Position numbers and translations under genes: made by a program. Below are positions 19,233-28,238 of a DNA stretch of 64,000 nucleotides, piece after piece; the stretch's first letter is position 1; every line of letters begins with the position of its first letter. The notes beneath the pieces were generated by a model. That model was not told where the DNA came from. It saw nothing but the letters and a program-made list of their open reading frames with translations, and made no database searches. The stretch lies in assembly GCA_018141785.1 (NCBI GenBank), contig CP073341.1, positions 806,001 through 870,000 of the forward strand. Direction: 5' to 3'. This DNA comes from Candidatus Paraprochloron terpiosi LD05. Its GTDB lineage: Bacteria; Cyanobacteriota; Cyanobacteriia; Cyanobacteriales; Prochloraceae.

Positions 19233-19262
19233 CTTGCTCCTGCGCAGCCGCGCCTGAGCAGG
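19233..19262. repeat. 30-base GC-rich hairpin in intron E
   Basis: Same family as 3953-3982 with one arm mismatch (C to T). It lies in the 5' RNA region upstream of the maturase start. Confidence 0.8.
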
Positions 19263-19663
19263 GCTTGGAATCCCTTGTTTTGATGGAAGTTGAGCGAGTT
19301 TTTACTCGTTCCGAACGAACTATTGTTACGAACCCTTGGGACTCATCCGTTGACCTATTACCAACTCAGGAATGTAAGTGTTATTCGTGACCTTACGAGT
19401 TTCTTTCGGTATCTTTTCTGCCCATTTAGCGGCTTGGCAGTGTCTTATTCAAGGTCTTTTTCTCAGATGATTCACGTTAAAGTTATCCCGGTGTTCTCCC
19501 TATTAGCGGCGTTACCATCGAACCGCTCGATAGCTCCGGTTCCGCCCTGTTGCCAGCTTCCGCCTGGTGATTAACCTCACGGTGGCCAGGTAAGGATTCA
19601 CATGATTCCTTCATGGGAGGGACTTCCACCCTCATAGTTCATTCAGTTGTCAAGGTTCGGTCA

Positions 19664-19688
19664 CCCCCGGCATCGCGGATGGCGAGGG
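19664..19688. repeat. 25-base hairpin in intron E
   Basis: CCCCCGGCATC…GATGGCGAGGG with a GCG loop. It lies in the intron's 5' region, where introns C and F have unrelated sequence. Confidence 0.8.
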
Positions 19689-19807
19689 AGCGTTTTTCCG
19701 TTTTCAGCCCCTTTCAGGTAGCTTAGATTGTCGGAGACGCTGTCCCGGAACCCTGCTCCTGCTTATGTTTGGCTTACGCCGCGACTTTCACAGGAAACGA
19801 GCCGCAC

Positions 19808-20342
19808 CCAAATAAATAGTAGACTCTCGTGGGTTAATTTCCAGAGGCACCGAATCTTCCCAATCCCCTGAAAGAGACCCAGTATAAGCACCGTGACCCC
19901 CCAGAGCATAATAGTAGGTGTTTTGAGCAGGAGAAATGGCTAAAACCCCCTCAAAGTCATCCCCGTTGAGAATGCTGAGGATTATCTGGTAATTACCATG
20001 TCCGTCTAGATAGAATTTCGTGCCGTCAATGGGATCTAGAGTAACTAGGTAGTCTCTGCGGGAACCTAAATCGATAGCACGAAAATATTTAGTATTGCGC
20101 GACTGCTCGTATTCTTCACCGAAAAAACGAATTTCCGGAAAATTTGCCAACAAAACTACCTCAATCATATTCTGGATCGACAAATCCGCATCCGTTAAGG
20201 CAGCAGTAAACACGTTGTCTTTTTGCGCTTTTGCTGGTAGGGCGGCTATTTTCGGTTGAATAGTCTGAGCATAAGCAGCTACTACTTTCAAATGGGGAAA
20301 CAAAGTTTCCAGAATAAGGCGAGGGGTGGGTGAAGATGACAT
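19808..20342 (-). CDS. Inositol monophosphatase-family protein, exon 1
   Basis: N-terminal 178 residues from ATG 20342. Recognised by F-F-G-E-E-Y-E (metal-binding glutamates) and L-D-P-I-D-G-T-K-F-Y (the D-P-I-D-G-T metal site). Members dephosphorylate inositol phosphates, fructose-1,6-bisphosphate, histidinol phosphate or 3'-phosphoadenosine 5'-phosphate; the substrate here cannot be assigned. The metal-site exon alone is not a complete fold, so function depends on splicing of intron E to add exon 2. Confidence 0.85.
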
Positions 20343-20516
20343 GTTAAAAATATGAAGTAGTCATTTCGGTACTAGCTTTGCATCTCAATTTCTAAAGTGA
20401 GATGAAAGAGTTATTAATGGTTGAGCAACCGTGATATATCTTGCTACAATCCCCATTATAGAGACAATTAGGGTAATTTTCAAGTGTAGGTAGAGGTTTT
20501 GTTACTTTAATCCCAA

Positions 20517-21680
20517 CTATAGCCTGCTTACGGGGGTAGGGAACAGGTTGTGAATGTATCTTTCCCGCACTACTGGGGGGTCTTCAGCCCACTTCCAGAG
20601 ACTTTCATAGAAAAAGAAAGATACGCCAGCAAAACCCCGTTCACGCACTTCCTGGACTTGAGAGGAGATTTCACTCATAGGGGTTGGACGATTTTTGAGA
20701 CCGCTCAAAATTCCGATTGCCACTGGGATATTATTTTTTGTCAGTTCTACTTCTACTCTTTCTAATTCTAACACAAAACGCTCCAATTCAGAACGATATA
20801 CTTGGAGGATTATTTCCGAGATATAGCCTTTTCTTTCCCAAGTAAACCAATCCTGTAAATAAGCTGGCAAGGAAAAATGCAAAGGATTGGGAGAAACGGA
20901 AATAATACAATCTGGTTTAATCTCTTTAATTGTAGCAGATAATCGCCCCATAAACTGGTTTATTTTATCCGCTCGCCACCGTACCCAGAAAGTTTCCGAG
21001 AAACTCTCCGGAGGCGATAAACCCTTCAGTTCATCCGCATACATTTGCACCGTTAAATCATCATAGCCAAATTCTGCGGGTAAACCGAAATGATCGTCAA
21101 ATTGAATCCCGTCCACGTCGTAATTACTCACAATTTCCACAGCTAAATCCAGGATAAATTGCTGTACTGACGGATGAAAGGGATTGAGCCAAACGCGCCT
21201 ATCTTCACCTTGCACGTGGATATAACTACCGTCATGACGATATGTTAACCAATCAGGGTGCTGTTGGACTAATTCAGAATCCGCAGGAGCCATGAAACCA
21301 AATTCTAACCAAGGAATAACAGTTAAACCTCTTTTATGTCCCTGTTGGACTAATTCTTGAAGCAAGTCTCGCTTTTGTAGTCCCGGAGTGGGATCTACCC
21401 TTACCCCAAACACTTCTTCAGCCACTTTGCTAGGATAGAGAGTATAACCTCCTTGCCAAACCGTAGGATAGATGGTATTAAAATTTAATTTTTCCAGGCG
21501 CTTTAAAGCTGCTTTTGTCCCTCGACGAGAGAAAAGTACGTCGCTGTCTACATTGGTGAGCCACACGCCCCGAATTTCCTGCTCTGGATTTATTGCACCC
21601 ACGTGAGGTACCCTAGTTACAACTAGGGTGATTGTGATGAGGAAGAGGGCAATGAAACCCTTGTATCTTTGCATAAACAT
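20517..21680 (-). CDS. GHL10-type glycosyl hydrolase (family 10-like), secreted
   Basis: About 387 residues. The chosen ATG (21680) places a hydrophobic signal-like stretch (F-I-A-L-F-L-I-T-I-T-L-V-V) at the N-terminus; the frame is open to 21764. The body matches the DUF187/GHL10 family: E-I-R-G-V-W-L-T-N-V-D-S, N-F-N-T-I-Y-P-T-V-W-Q-G-G, V-I-P-W-L-E-F-G-F, and D-G-I-Q-F-D-D-H-F. These are TIM-barrel hydrolases exported to the periplasm or surface, probably acting on polysaccharide or peptidoglycan. It has its own promoter region facing a divergent Uma2 gene. Confidence 0.85.
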   Translation of the reverse strand: MFMQRYKGFIALFLITITLVVTRVPHVGAINPEQEIRGVWLTNVDSDVLFSRRGTKAALKRLEKLNFNTIYPTVWQGGYTLYPSKVAEEVFGVRVDPTPGLQKRDLLQELVQQGHKRGLTVIPWLEFGFMAPADSELVQQHPDWLTYRHDGSYIHVQGEDRRVWLNPFHPSVQQFILDLAVEIVSNYDVDGIQFDDHFGLPAEFGYDDLTVQMYADELKGLSPPESFSETFWVRWRADKINQFMGRLSATIKEIKPDCIISVSPNPLHFSLPAYLQDWFTWERKGYISEIILQVYRSELERFVLELERVEVELTKNNIPVAIGILSGLKNRPTPMSEISSQVQEVRERGFAGVSFFFYESLWKWAEDPPVVRERYIHNLFPTPVSRL

Positions 21681-21849
21681 TATCTTGAAATGTGCACTAC
21701 TAGACGTTATTTGCCGAGTTATAGCAATTGCCCTGGCGATCGCTTTGAAATAAATTTTATTCAATAAAGGCCTACTCTATCAATTATCCTAACTCATCTG
21801 CGTTAATCTGCTATATGCGGCGGTTCAGAAAGAACTAGAGGAGAAAAAG

Positions 21850-22644
21850 ATGACTACTTTAACAGCAAAACACCAGATTGCTTGGGAAAAGCTACCCGAA
21901 GACTTTATTTTACCGGACGATACCGTTACCAATATTAATCAGCCTGCTCTAGCAGCAGCTCTCACCGACAGCTTGGAAGCAGGAGGTATAGTAACCCCTA
22001 AAACCCTCACAATAACCAATTACGGCATTTGTGCCACCCTCAATGGCAAAACGGTGGTGAAAGCACCAGACTGGGGTTACATAGCCAATATTAGCACCAC
22101 TCGTGAAGAAGTCATTCGCAGTTATACTCCCCAGTTGCAAGGAGAAATACCCACAATAGTGATGGAGTTTCTCTCTGATAGTGAGGGAGGGGAATACTCC
22201 ACCAAACCAACTTATCCTCCCGGGAAGTGGTTCTTCTACGAACAAGTGTTGCAAGTGCCCTACTATGCTATATTTGATTGCGAAGCAACCGCCCTTGGCG
22301 TCCCCAGAGAAGGTGCTCTAGAAGTTTATCGTTTAGATAAATGGAAACAATATCAACTGCAAAAGCCGGATAACAACGGACGTTATTGGCTAGAACCTAT
22401 GAACTTATTCCTGGGAGTCTGGGAAGGAAGCCGAGAGCGTCGAACGGGCTACTGGTTACGGTGGTGGAACCAAAGCGGGGAGTTGTTGTTGTGGAGTTTG
22501 GAGTTAGCCCAACGAGAAAAGCAACGAGCCGACTTGGAACGGCAACTAGCCTCCGAAGAAAAGCAGCGAGCTGAACAAGAAAAGCAACGAGCCGATCGCT
22601 TGTTGCAACAACTTCGAGCCGCTGGACTGGAACCAGAACAATAA
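21850..22644 (+). CDS. Uma2-family (DUF820) protein with charged coiled-coil tail
   Basis: 264 residues. The N-terminal two-thirds is a restriction-endonuclease-like Uma2 domain (I-V-M-E-F-L-S-D-S-E-G-G-E and Y-Y-A-I-F). The C-terminus is a heptad-rich coil built from repeats of E-K-Q-R-A-D and ends L-R-A-A-G-L-E-P-E-Q. Uma2 proteins are very numerous in cyanobacteria and their role is not established. A close paralogue is at 26188-26979; compared with it, this copy has a nine-residue extra segment after I-F (D-C-E-A-T-A-L-G-V) before the E-G-A-L-E-V-Y segment. A GAGGAG ribosome site precedes the ATG. Confidence 0.85.
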   Translation: MTTLTAKHQIAWEKLPEDFILPDDTVTNINQPALAAALTDSLEAGGIVTPKTLTITNYGICATLNGKTVVKAPDWGYIANISTTREEVIRSYTPQLQGEIPTIVMEFLSDSEGGEYSTKPTYPPGKWFFYEQVLQVPYYAIFDCEATALGVPREGALEVYRLDKWKQYQLQKPDNNGRYWLEPMNLFLGVWEGSRERRTGYWLRWWNQSGELLLWSLELAQREKQRADLERQLASEEKQRAEQEKQRADRLLQQLRAAGLEPEQ

Positions 22645-22785
22645 AAATCTGGCAACCAATAATATGAAATATAGCAATCGCCCTAATATTGCTATAACTG
22701 ACCTGATTTGAGAATTGACAATCTCAGTAAAAGAATTTCCGAGATTCTTATATGATTCTTTTTACTGCACAAAGGAGTATTTATT

Positions 22786-23139
22786 ATGAGTTGGACAAAA
22801 GTTATGGAGAAAGAAGCACTAGCGAACGGTGAACGAAAAGTGGTAAAAGTAGGAGAGCGCAAAATCCTGATTTTGAACCACCAAGGTAAGCTCTATGGTG
22901 TGGATAATGCTTGTCCTCATTGGAAACTGCCGCTGAAAAAAGGCAAAGTGACTGAAGATTGCGCTCTCGTTTGTCCTTGGCACAAAAGTGCCTTTGATTT
23001 AGGTACTGGGGATGTGAAAGACTGGACTCCCTTCCCTCCTGTGGTAGGGAAGTTAATGGGTAAGATTACCCCAGAAAAGGCATTACCAACTTTTCCTACC
23101 CGGGTGCAAGACGGGAGTATTTGGGTGGATTTGGCTTAA
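22786..23139 (+). CDS. Rieske-type [2Fe-2S] protein
   Basis: 117 residues with both Rieske boxes: C43-P-H45 and C63-P-W-H66, followed by K-S-A-F-D-L-G-T-G. Such small soluble Rieske ferredoxins carry electrons to oxygenases or serve in redox signalling. An AGGAG ribosome site lies just upstream of the ATG, and a strong hairpin follows the stop. The next gene, a radical SAM protein, begins about 110 bases downstream beyond that hairpin, so they may be separate transcripts. Confidence 0.9.
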   Translation: MSWTKVMEKEALANGERKVVKVGERKILILNHQGKLYGVDNACPHWKLPLKKGKVTEDCALVCPWHKSAFDLGTGDVKDWTPFPPVVGKLMGKITPEKALPTFPTRVQDGSIWVDLA

Positions 23140-23158
23140 ATAACTAAAATTTATTTTT

Positions 23159-23189
23159 GTAACAGCTACCAGCTTTGGCTAGCTGTTAC
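23159..23189 (+). terminator. Putative rho-independent terminator after the Rieske gene
   Basis: Arms GTAACAGCTA and TAGCTGTTAC around a CCAGCTTTGGC loop, 20 bases after the stop codon, with T-rich sequence (GTTTTTCTTTT) a few bases beyond. Confidence 0.75.
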
Positions 23190-23250
23190 AATTTCAAAGT
23201 TTTTCTTTTAGGATAACATTGATGAGATTCATTTACAAGTAAATAGCACT

Positions 23251-24786
23251 ATGAAAGCTCTTTTAATCTATCCCATATTTCCCCCAACCTTCTGGTCTTT
23301 CGAAAAAATTCTCCAATTACTGAATCGCAAAGTCTTGTTACCCCCCTTGGGATTAATCACCGTGGCGGCAATTTTACCCCAGGAGTGGGAATTTAAGTTA
23401 GTAGACCGGAATATTCGTCCCGCAACAGAAGAAGAATGGGAATGGGCAGATTTGGTCATTATCTCAGGGATGATTGTTCAGAAACAAGACCTACTCCACC
23501 AAATTCGGGAAGCTAAAAGACGGGGTAAATTAGTTGCCGTAGGTGGTCCCTATGCTACCTCCACACCCTCCGAACCCAAAGCTGCGGGTGCGGACTTCCT
23601 AGTGTTAGACGAAGGTGAAATTACTTTACCAATGTTTGTGGAAGCATTAGAGCTAGGGGAAACGAAGGGCACTTTCCGTGCCTCAGAAAAACCAGATGTG
23701 ACCACAACTCCCATTCCCCGCTACGATTTGTTAGAATTGGATGCCTACGACTTAATGTCAGTCCAGTTTTCCCGTGGCTGTCCTTTCCAGTGCGAGTTTT
23801 GCGACATTATCGTTCTCTATGGTCGCAAACCCCGTACCAAAACCCCAACCCAACTGCTTAAAGAGTTAGATTACCTCTACGAGTTGGGGTGGCGACGAGG
23901 AGTGTTTATGGTGGATGACAACTTCATCGGCAATAAGCGGAATGTGAAGTTACTGCTCAAAGAGTTGAAAGTTTGGCAACAGGAACACCAGTATCCCTTT
24001 CGCTTTATTACAGAAGCTTCAGTGGACTTAGCCGCTGACCCAGAACTGATGGATTTGATGGTAGACTGTTATTTCTGGGCTGTGTTTCTGGGTATTGAGA
24101 CGCCAGATGAGGAAAGTCTGCAACTGACTAAGAAATTCCAAAATACCCGCAGTCAGCTGAACGATGCAGTGGAGAAGATTATCAGAGCAGGATTACGACC
24201 CATGGCGGGATTTATTATTGGCTTTGATGGGGAAAAAAAAGGAGCAGGGGAGCGCATTGTCCGTTTTGCCGAACAAACAGCAATTCCCATCACCTTTTTT
24301 ACCATGTTGCAAGCTCTACCCGATACAGCCCTTTGGCATCGCTTAGAGGGAGAAGGACGTCTAAAAAGTACTCAAAAACATGCCAATATAAATCAAACTA
24401 CTTTAATAAATTTTGTGCCCACACGCCCCGTGGAAGAGATTGCCCAGGAATACATCGAAGCATTTTGGCAATTATACGAACCCCATAGCTATTTAGACAG
24501 GGTTTACCGCTGTTTTCTCAAGTTAGGGGCACCTAAGGCTAAACCAGCATCTAAATTGCCTAGTTGGACCGACTTGCGTGCTCTAGCCATTTTAGTTTGG
24601 CGCCAAGGGATTAAACGTAGTACCCGCTGGAAATTTTGGCATCATCTCTTCAGTATTATTAAGCAAAATCCTGCTGTGTGGAAGCATTATCTCACCATCT
24701 GCGCCCACAACGAACATTTTATGGAATACCGTCAAATTGTCCGGGACCAGATCCAGGAAAAATTAGTCAAACTTCAAGCTTCTTAG
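23251..24786 (+). CDS. B12-binding-domain radical SAM protein (DUF4070 type)
   Basis: 511 residues. The N-terminal Rossmann-like B12-binding domain (L-L-I-Y-P-I-F-P-P-T…L-P-P-L-G-L-I-T-V-A) is followed by the radical SAM core with C177-x3-C181-x2-C184 (R-G-C-P-F-Q-C-E-F-C), which binds the [4Fe-4S] cluster. The C-terminal region resembles DUF4070. Related enzymes methylate or modify lipids, hopanoids, tetrapyrroles and other carbons; the substrate cannot be read from sequence. It is followed after 4 bases by a gamma-glutamylcyclotransferase-like gene, so those two are likely one transcript. Confidence 0.88.
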   Translation: MKALLIYPIFPPTFWSFEKILQLLNRKVLLPPLGLITVAAILPQEWEFKLVDRNIRPATEEEWEWADLVIISGMIVQKQDLLHQIREAKRRGKLVAVGGPYATSTPSEPKAAGADFLVLDEGEITLPMFVEALELGETKGTFRASEKPDVTTTPIPRYDLLELDAYDLMSVQFSRGCPFQCEFCDIIVLYGRKPRTKTPTQLLKELDYLYELGWRRGVFMVDDNFIGNKRNVKLLLKELKVWQQEHQYPFRFITEASVDLAADPELMDLMVDCYFWAVFLGIETPDEESLQLTKKFQNTRSQLNDAVEKIIRAGLRPMAGFIIGFDGEKKGAGERIVRFAEQTAIPITFFTMLQALPDTALWHRLEGEGRLKSTQKHANINQTTLINFVPTRPVEEIAQEYIEAFWQLYEPHSYLDRVYRCFLKLGAPKAKPASKLPSWTDLRALAILVWRQGIKRSTRWKFWHHLFSIIKQNPAVWKHYLTICAHNEHFMEYRQIVRDQIQEKLVKLQAS

Positions 24787-24790
24787 CAAG

Positions 24791-25321
24791 ATGGGAACAT
24801 TCTATTATTTTGCTTATGGCTCTTGCATGTGTCCGGTGGATTTCCAGCGCACCCTGGAAGAGTCTGCTCATCCATATATTATCGGTAGAGCAACTCTGAA
24901 AAACCATCGCTTGGGTTTCTATCGTCGCTCTAGCAACCGCAACTGTGGCACTCTCGACATCGTACCTGAGCACAATTCTTTGGTGGAAGGGGTTCTTTAT
25001 TCTCTTTCCTGGCGTTTTAGCGATCGCCTCGACTTAAGGGAAGAAGTGCCTCAAAATGGCTACCGCAGAGAAATCGTAACAGTTTCCAGCGCTGACAAGG
25101 TTTATAAAAATGTGAGGACTTATGTAGCAGTAGATAAATTGAAAGCAGAATTAGCCCCCAACGACTGGTACTTCCAGGTTGTTCTGCGAGGGGCAGTCAC
25201 CTGCTCCTTACCAGAAGAGTATTGCTGGCAATTATTTCATCATATGTATCAATTACAACAAACCCAACTCCACCCAGGAAATAAATCGAAAAAAACCTTG
25301 ACACTTATCCAAGATTTATGA
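24791..25321 (+). CDS. Gamma-glutamylcyclotransferase-like (AIG2/GGCT fold) protein
   Basis: 176 residues beginning F-Y-Y-F-A-Y-G-S-C-M, the glycine-rich substrate loop of the GGCT/AIG2 fold (usual form Y-G-S-N-M; asparagine is cysteine here). V-E-G-V-L-Y-S-L-S follows, and the expected glutamate region is L-R-E-E-V-P-Q-N-G-Y-R. The family releases 5-oxoproline from gamma-glutamyl peptides such as glutathione degradation products. The start lies 4 bases after the radical SAM stop, supporting coupling. Confidence 0.82.
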   Translation: MGTFYYFAYGSCMCPVDFQRTLEESAHPYIIGRATLKNHRLGFYRRSSNRNCGTLDIVPEHNSLVEGVLYSLSWRFSDRLDLREEVPQNGYRREIVTVSSADKVYKNVRTYVAVDKLKAELAPNDWYFQVVLRGAVTCSLPEEYCWQLFHHMYQLQQTQLHPGNKSKKTLTLIQDL

Positions 25322-25375
25322 TTAACTAATAGAGTGGGAAAGTGTGGCGCAATATATATAGGTTCTCTCATTCTT

Positions 25376-26191
25376 TTAGTGTAGTTTGATAAGTAGATCT
25401 AAATGTGCCTGCATTTGAGTAACTACTTGCTCATAACAATAATTGACATAGTCCCGATCCCCCGCCGCCGCCCTGCCATAACGTTCAAAGACGATAGGGG
25501 GACAAACGCGAGTATGGATATGGGCGGGCAAGGGAAAATTGAGTATGGGACCGAATGCCAACCCCCAGGGCAACCCAAGATAAATTGGCCATACCTCTGG
25601 GTCTAAGTCAAATAACCAAGGTATACATACCTCGTGCAACATCCTTAACTGTTCATAACAATTACCTAAGACAATGAGGGTATCATGAGCACCCTTGGAT
25701 ATAAGGGGAATAATCGGCACTTCCTCCCTCAGTGCTAGCTTGATAAAGCCTTTCCGTCCTGCGAAATAAATGCGATCCCGCTGACTGTGAGGGCGGAAGG
25801 CATCTTCTCCTCCCCCCGGATATACTAAGACGCTAGCACCTTTATCAAAAGCAGCCATAGCCATTTTTGGATGGGCTGGGATCGCCCCTGTTTTCTCAGC
25901 TAGATCCGCCAAAGGGGGATATACTTTCCAAACTGAGGGATGCATCAAACCGTAAGCGAGACGTTCAGTACCAAACCTACGGAACCAATCGTACATCATC
26001 AGGTGCATATCTGGAGCAGCCAGTCCTCCATTATGAGAACCCACTAGCAAAAACTTCCCTTTAGGAGGAATGTGATTCCAGCCATCGGTTTGTACCCGAA
26101 AGTAATAGCGATAAAACCATTCCCAAATGGGCATTAACTTTTCGATAACCTTCGGGTCTCGTTTTTCTAAGGACCAACCTTTCTTTCTCAT
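25376..26191 (-). CDS. Lysophospholipid acyltransferase-family protein
   Basis: 271 residues. V-G-S-H-N-G-G-L-A-A-P-D is the acyltransferase H…D catalytic box in the form seen in the MGAT/DGAT-like branch, and V-L-V-Y-P-G-G-G-E-D-A-F-R is the second, phosphate-binding block. Likely a membrane-associated enzyme transferring acyl groups to a glycerol- or alcohol-type acceptor. Its ATG overlaps the stop of the upstream Uma2 gene (ATGA at 26188-26191), indicating translational coupling. Confidence 0.82.
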   Translation of the reverse strand: MRKKGWSLEKRDPKVIEKLMPIWEWFYRYYFRVQTDGWNHIPPKGKFLLVGSHNGGLAAPDMHLMMYDWFRRFGTERLAYGLMHPSVWKVYPPLADLAEKTGAIPAHPKMAMAAFDKGASVLVYPGGGEDAFRPHSQRDRIYFAGRKGFIKLALREEVPIIPLISKGAHDTLIVLGNCYEQLRMLHEVCIPWLFDLDPEVWPIYLGLPWGLAFGPILNFPLPAHIHTRVCPPIVFERYGRAAAGDRDYVNYCYEQVVTQMQAHLDLLIKLH

Positions 26192-26979
26192 TCTTCCGGT
26201 TCCAGTCCAGCAGCTCGAAGTTGTTGCAGCAAGCGATCAGCTCGTTGCTTTTCTTGTTCAGCTCGTTGCTGTTGCAAGTCAGCTCGTTGCTTTTCTTCGG
26301 AGGCTAGTTGTCGTTCCAAGTCGGCTCGTTGCTTTTCTCGTTCAGCTTTCTCCAAACTCCACAATAACAATTCCCCGTCTTCGTTCCACCAACGTAACCA
26401 GTACCCCGTTCGACGTTCTCTGGTTCCTTCCCAAACTCCTAGGTATAAGCGCATCCCTTCTATCCAATAACGTCCGTTGTTATCTGGCTTTTGCAGTTGA
26501 TATTGTTTCCATTTATCTAAAAGATAAACTTCTAAAGCACCTTCTCTGGATTCAAAAATAGCATAATAGGGCACTTGCAACACTTGTTCGTAGAAGAACC
26601 ACTTCCCGGGAGGATAAGTTGGTTTGGTGGAGTATTCCCCTCCCTCAGTATCAGAGAGAAACTCCATCACTATTGTGGGTATTTCTCCTTGCAACTGGGG
26701 AGTATAACTGCGAATGACTTCTTCACGAGTGATGCTAATATTGGCTATGTAACCCCAGTCTGGTGCTTTCACCACCGTTTTGCCATTGAGGGTGGCACAA
26801 ATGCCGTAATTGGTTATTGTGAGGGTTTTAGGGGTTACTATACCTCCTGCTTCTAAGCTATCAGTGAGAGCTGCTGCTAGAGCAGGCTGATTAATATTGG
26901 TAACGGTATCGTCCGATAAAATAAAGTCTTCGGGTAGCTTTTCCCAGGTAATCTGGTGTTTTGCTGTTAAAGTGGCCAT
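26188..26979 (-). CDS. Uma2-family (DUF820) protein, paralogue of 21850-22644
   Basis: 263 residues from ATG 26979, which aligns with the start of the paralogue (M-A-T-L-T-A-K-H-Q-I-T-W). Nearly identical through the Uma2 domain, with a longer E-K-Q-R-A coiled tail. The frame is open upstream to 27108, but that extension lacks family similarity. The stop overlaps the acyltransferase start. The two copies lie 4 kb apart in opposite orientation and provide substrate for inversion of the segment between them. Confidence 0.85.
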   Translation of the reverse strand: MATLTAKHQITWEKLPEDFILSDDTVTNINQPALAAALTDSLEAGGIVTPKTLTITNYGICATLNGKTVVKAPDWGYIANISITREEVIRSYTPQLQGEIPTIVMEFLSDTEGGEYSTKPTYPPGKWFFYEQVLQVPYYAIFESREGALEVYLLDKWKQYQLQKPDNNGRYWIEGMRLYLGVWEGTRERRTGYWLRWWNEDGELLLWSLEKAEREKQRADLERQLASEEKQRADLQQQRAEQEKQRADRLLQQLRAAGLEPEE

Positions 26980-27142
26980 CTTTTTGTCCTCTAGTTCTGG
27001 ATAATGATGGTATCGATGATTTTGGCTATTTGTAAGAGTTTTGGCAAGCTGTTGTTTCTTTTGAGGATAAGTTTCACAAAAGTGCACGAATAACTCTCCG
27101 TCAACCAATTGTTTAGGAGAGTTAGTTTTCTTCCCTCAATGA

Positions 27143-27717
27143 TTACTTTTTCTTGTTTTTCCACTTCTTCAGGTGATTTATCCCTACCACTAGGTCTAAG
27201 AAACCTATGGGTAGATAGGAGGATGTCTCGAAGGGTACTTCTGTTAGTACGAAGGAGTTTCGGAGATTTTCTTGTGTATCGGCGTTTATCTCTACTAATA
27301 TTGAATCATTATACTGTATTTCCAAATCATTTCCAAATATTGAACGAATACAAGGAAAGAGTGAACACCCAAAAAAAGTGTCATTCCCGCTTAAGTTAAA
27401 ACTGTTATGCTTACTCTATTTTTTGTTAGTGTACCTGCCATATCCAAGGTAGTATTTTCTCCACTAAGCTCAACACTATTAGTGCCATCTGTCACAGTTA
27501 TATCTAAGCTAGTAACATCAGAAGCAGTAAAATCTTGCCCACGCATCACATCAATATCTATCGTTCCCGTCGCCCTATGAATTACACTACTTCCCCCAAC
27601 AATAGACAAACCTTCGGCTTCAGAAGTCCAACTGAAATTGAAAGTGATAGCAGTGGCAGGTTTTATCAGTAATAATTGACTCCCTGCTATTAGGGCTGCT
27701 AAAAGAGTTTTTTTCAT
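27143..27717 (-). pseudogene. Secreted protein with PEP-CTERM-like sorting tail (broken)
   Basis: ATG 27717 is preceded by an AGGAGA ribosome site and starts a signal peptide (M-K-K-T-L-L-A-A-L-I-A-G…A-T-A). The frame is lost near 27400. The tail appears in another frame at 27143-27325: T-E-V-P-F-E-T-S-S-Y-L-P-I-G-F-L, a hydrophobic stretch, then K-K-W-K-N-K-K. That is the layout of a PEP-CTERM exosortase signal, with P-F-E in place of P-E-P. A rearranged duplicate lies at 55297-55900. Confidence 0.7.
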
Positions 27718-27771
27718 GAGAATCTTCTCCTGATTTTCCTTGATTTTAGCTATTTGTAAGAATTTTGGCAA

Positions 27772-28238
27772 GCTGTCGTTTCCTTAGCTTTAGCCAAGTA
27801 TTCGCCGCCGGATAAGTCTCTGGGCAACTTCATGCAGCAATTATCTCGTCATGCACAATATGTAAACGAATGAGTTTTGGGCAGGATAATAACACAGAAT
27901 AGCATCTGGGAAACAGAAAATGGCAAGCTATGGTTTTCTAGTTTGATCAACATGATGTTAGCGATCGCAGAATGTTTGGAAACACTTGGCACAATTTGCC
28001 CCTATTTCCATTTAAGTCTTTATGCTGATGTGAGGTTACTTAGAGAAATGGGGATGATATGCTTCGTCAAAAAGAAGAAGCAGTAGCAGATATTGCCAAA
28101 AAATATGGTTCTCCCTGTGGATCAATTGTGACTTTTTAACCAGTGTTGCTGATAATGGGGAGGAAATCTATGATTTTGCCGCCAAATCTCTCCCCCTCTC
28201 CCCCTCCCTCTGCAACTCTGCGTGAAACAAAAACCCTA
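27772..28238. other. Region without a confident gene; decayed antitoxin-like tail
   Basis: About 27840-27900 repeats the sequence at 56030-56090, which on the minus strand ends a HicB-like reading (A-I-L-C-Y-Y-P-A-Q-N-S). Here the remnant is cut off at about 27900 and replaced by unrelated sequence. A 69-codon plus-strand frame (27877-28086) shows no recognisable family. Nothing else supportable is seen. Confidence 0.4.

Larger units (their letters stand above)
17283..19807 (-). mobile_element. Group II intron E, sense-inserted, complete
   Basis: 2525 bases, minus strand. 5' GTGCGGCTCG at 19807, domain V at 17325-17358, 3' CGACTCTAAT at 17283. It encodes an uninterrupted maturase and lies in the same orientation as the phosphatase gene it interrupts, rejoining its frame precisely. 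It is the best candidate for an active intron and for supplying maturase to the damaged copies. It carries a 30-base hairpin (19233-19262) and a 25-base hairpin (19664-19688), both outside the maturase gene. Confidence 0.93.
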
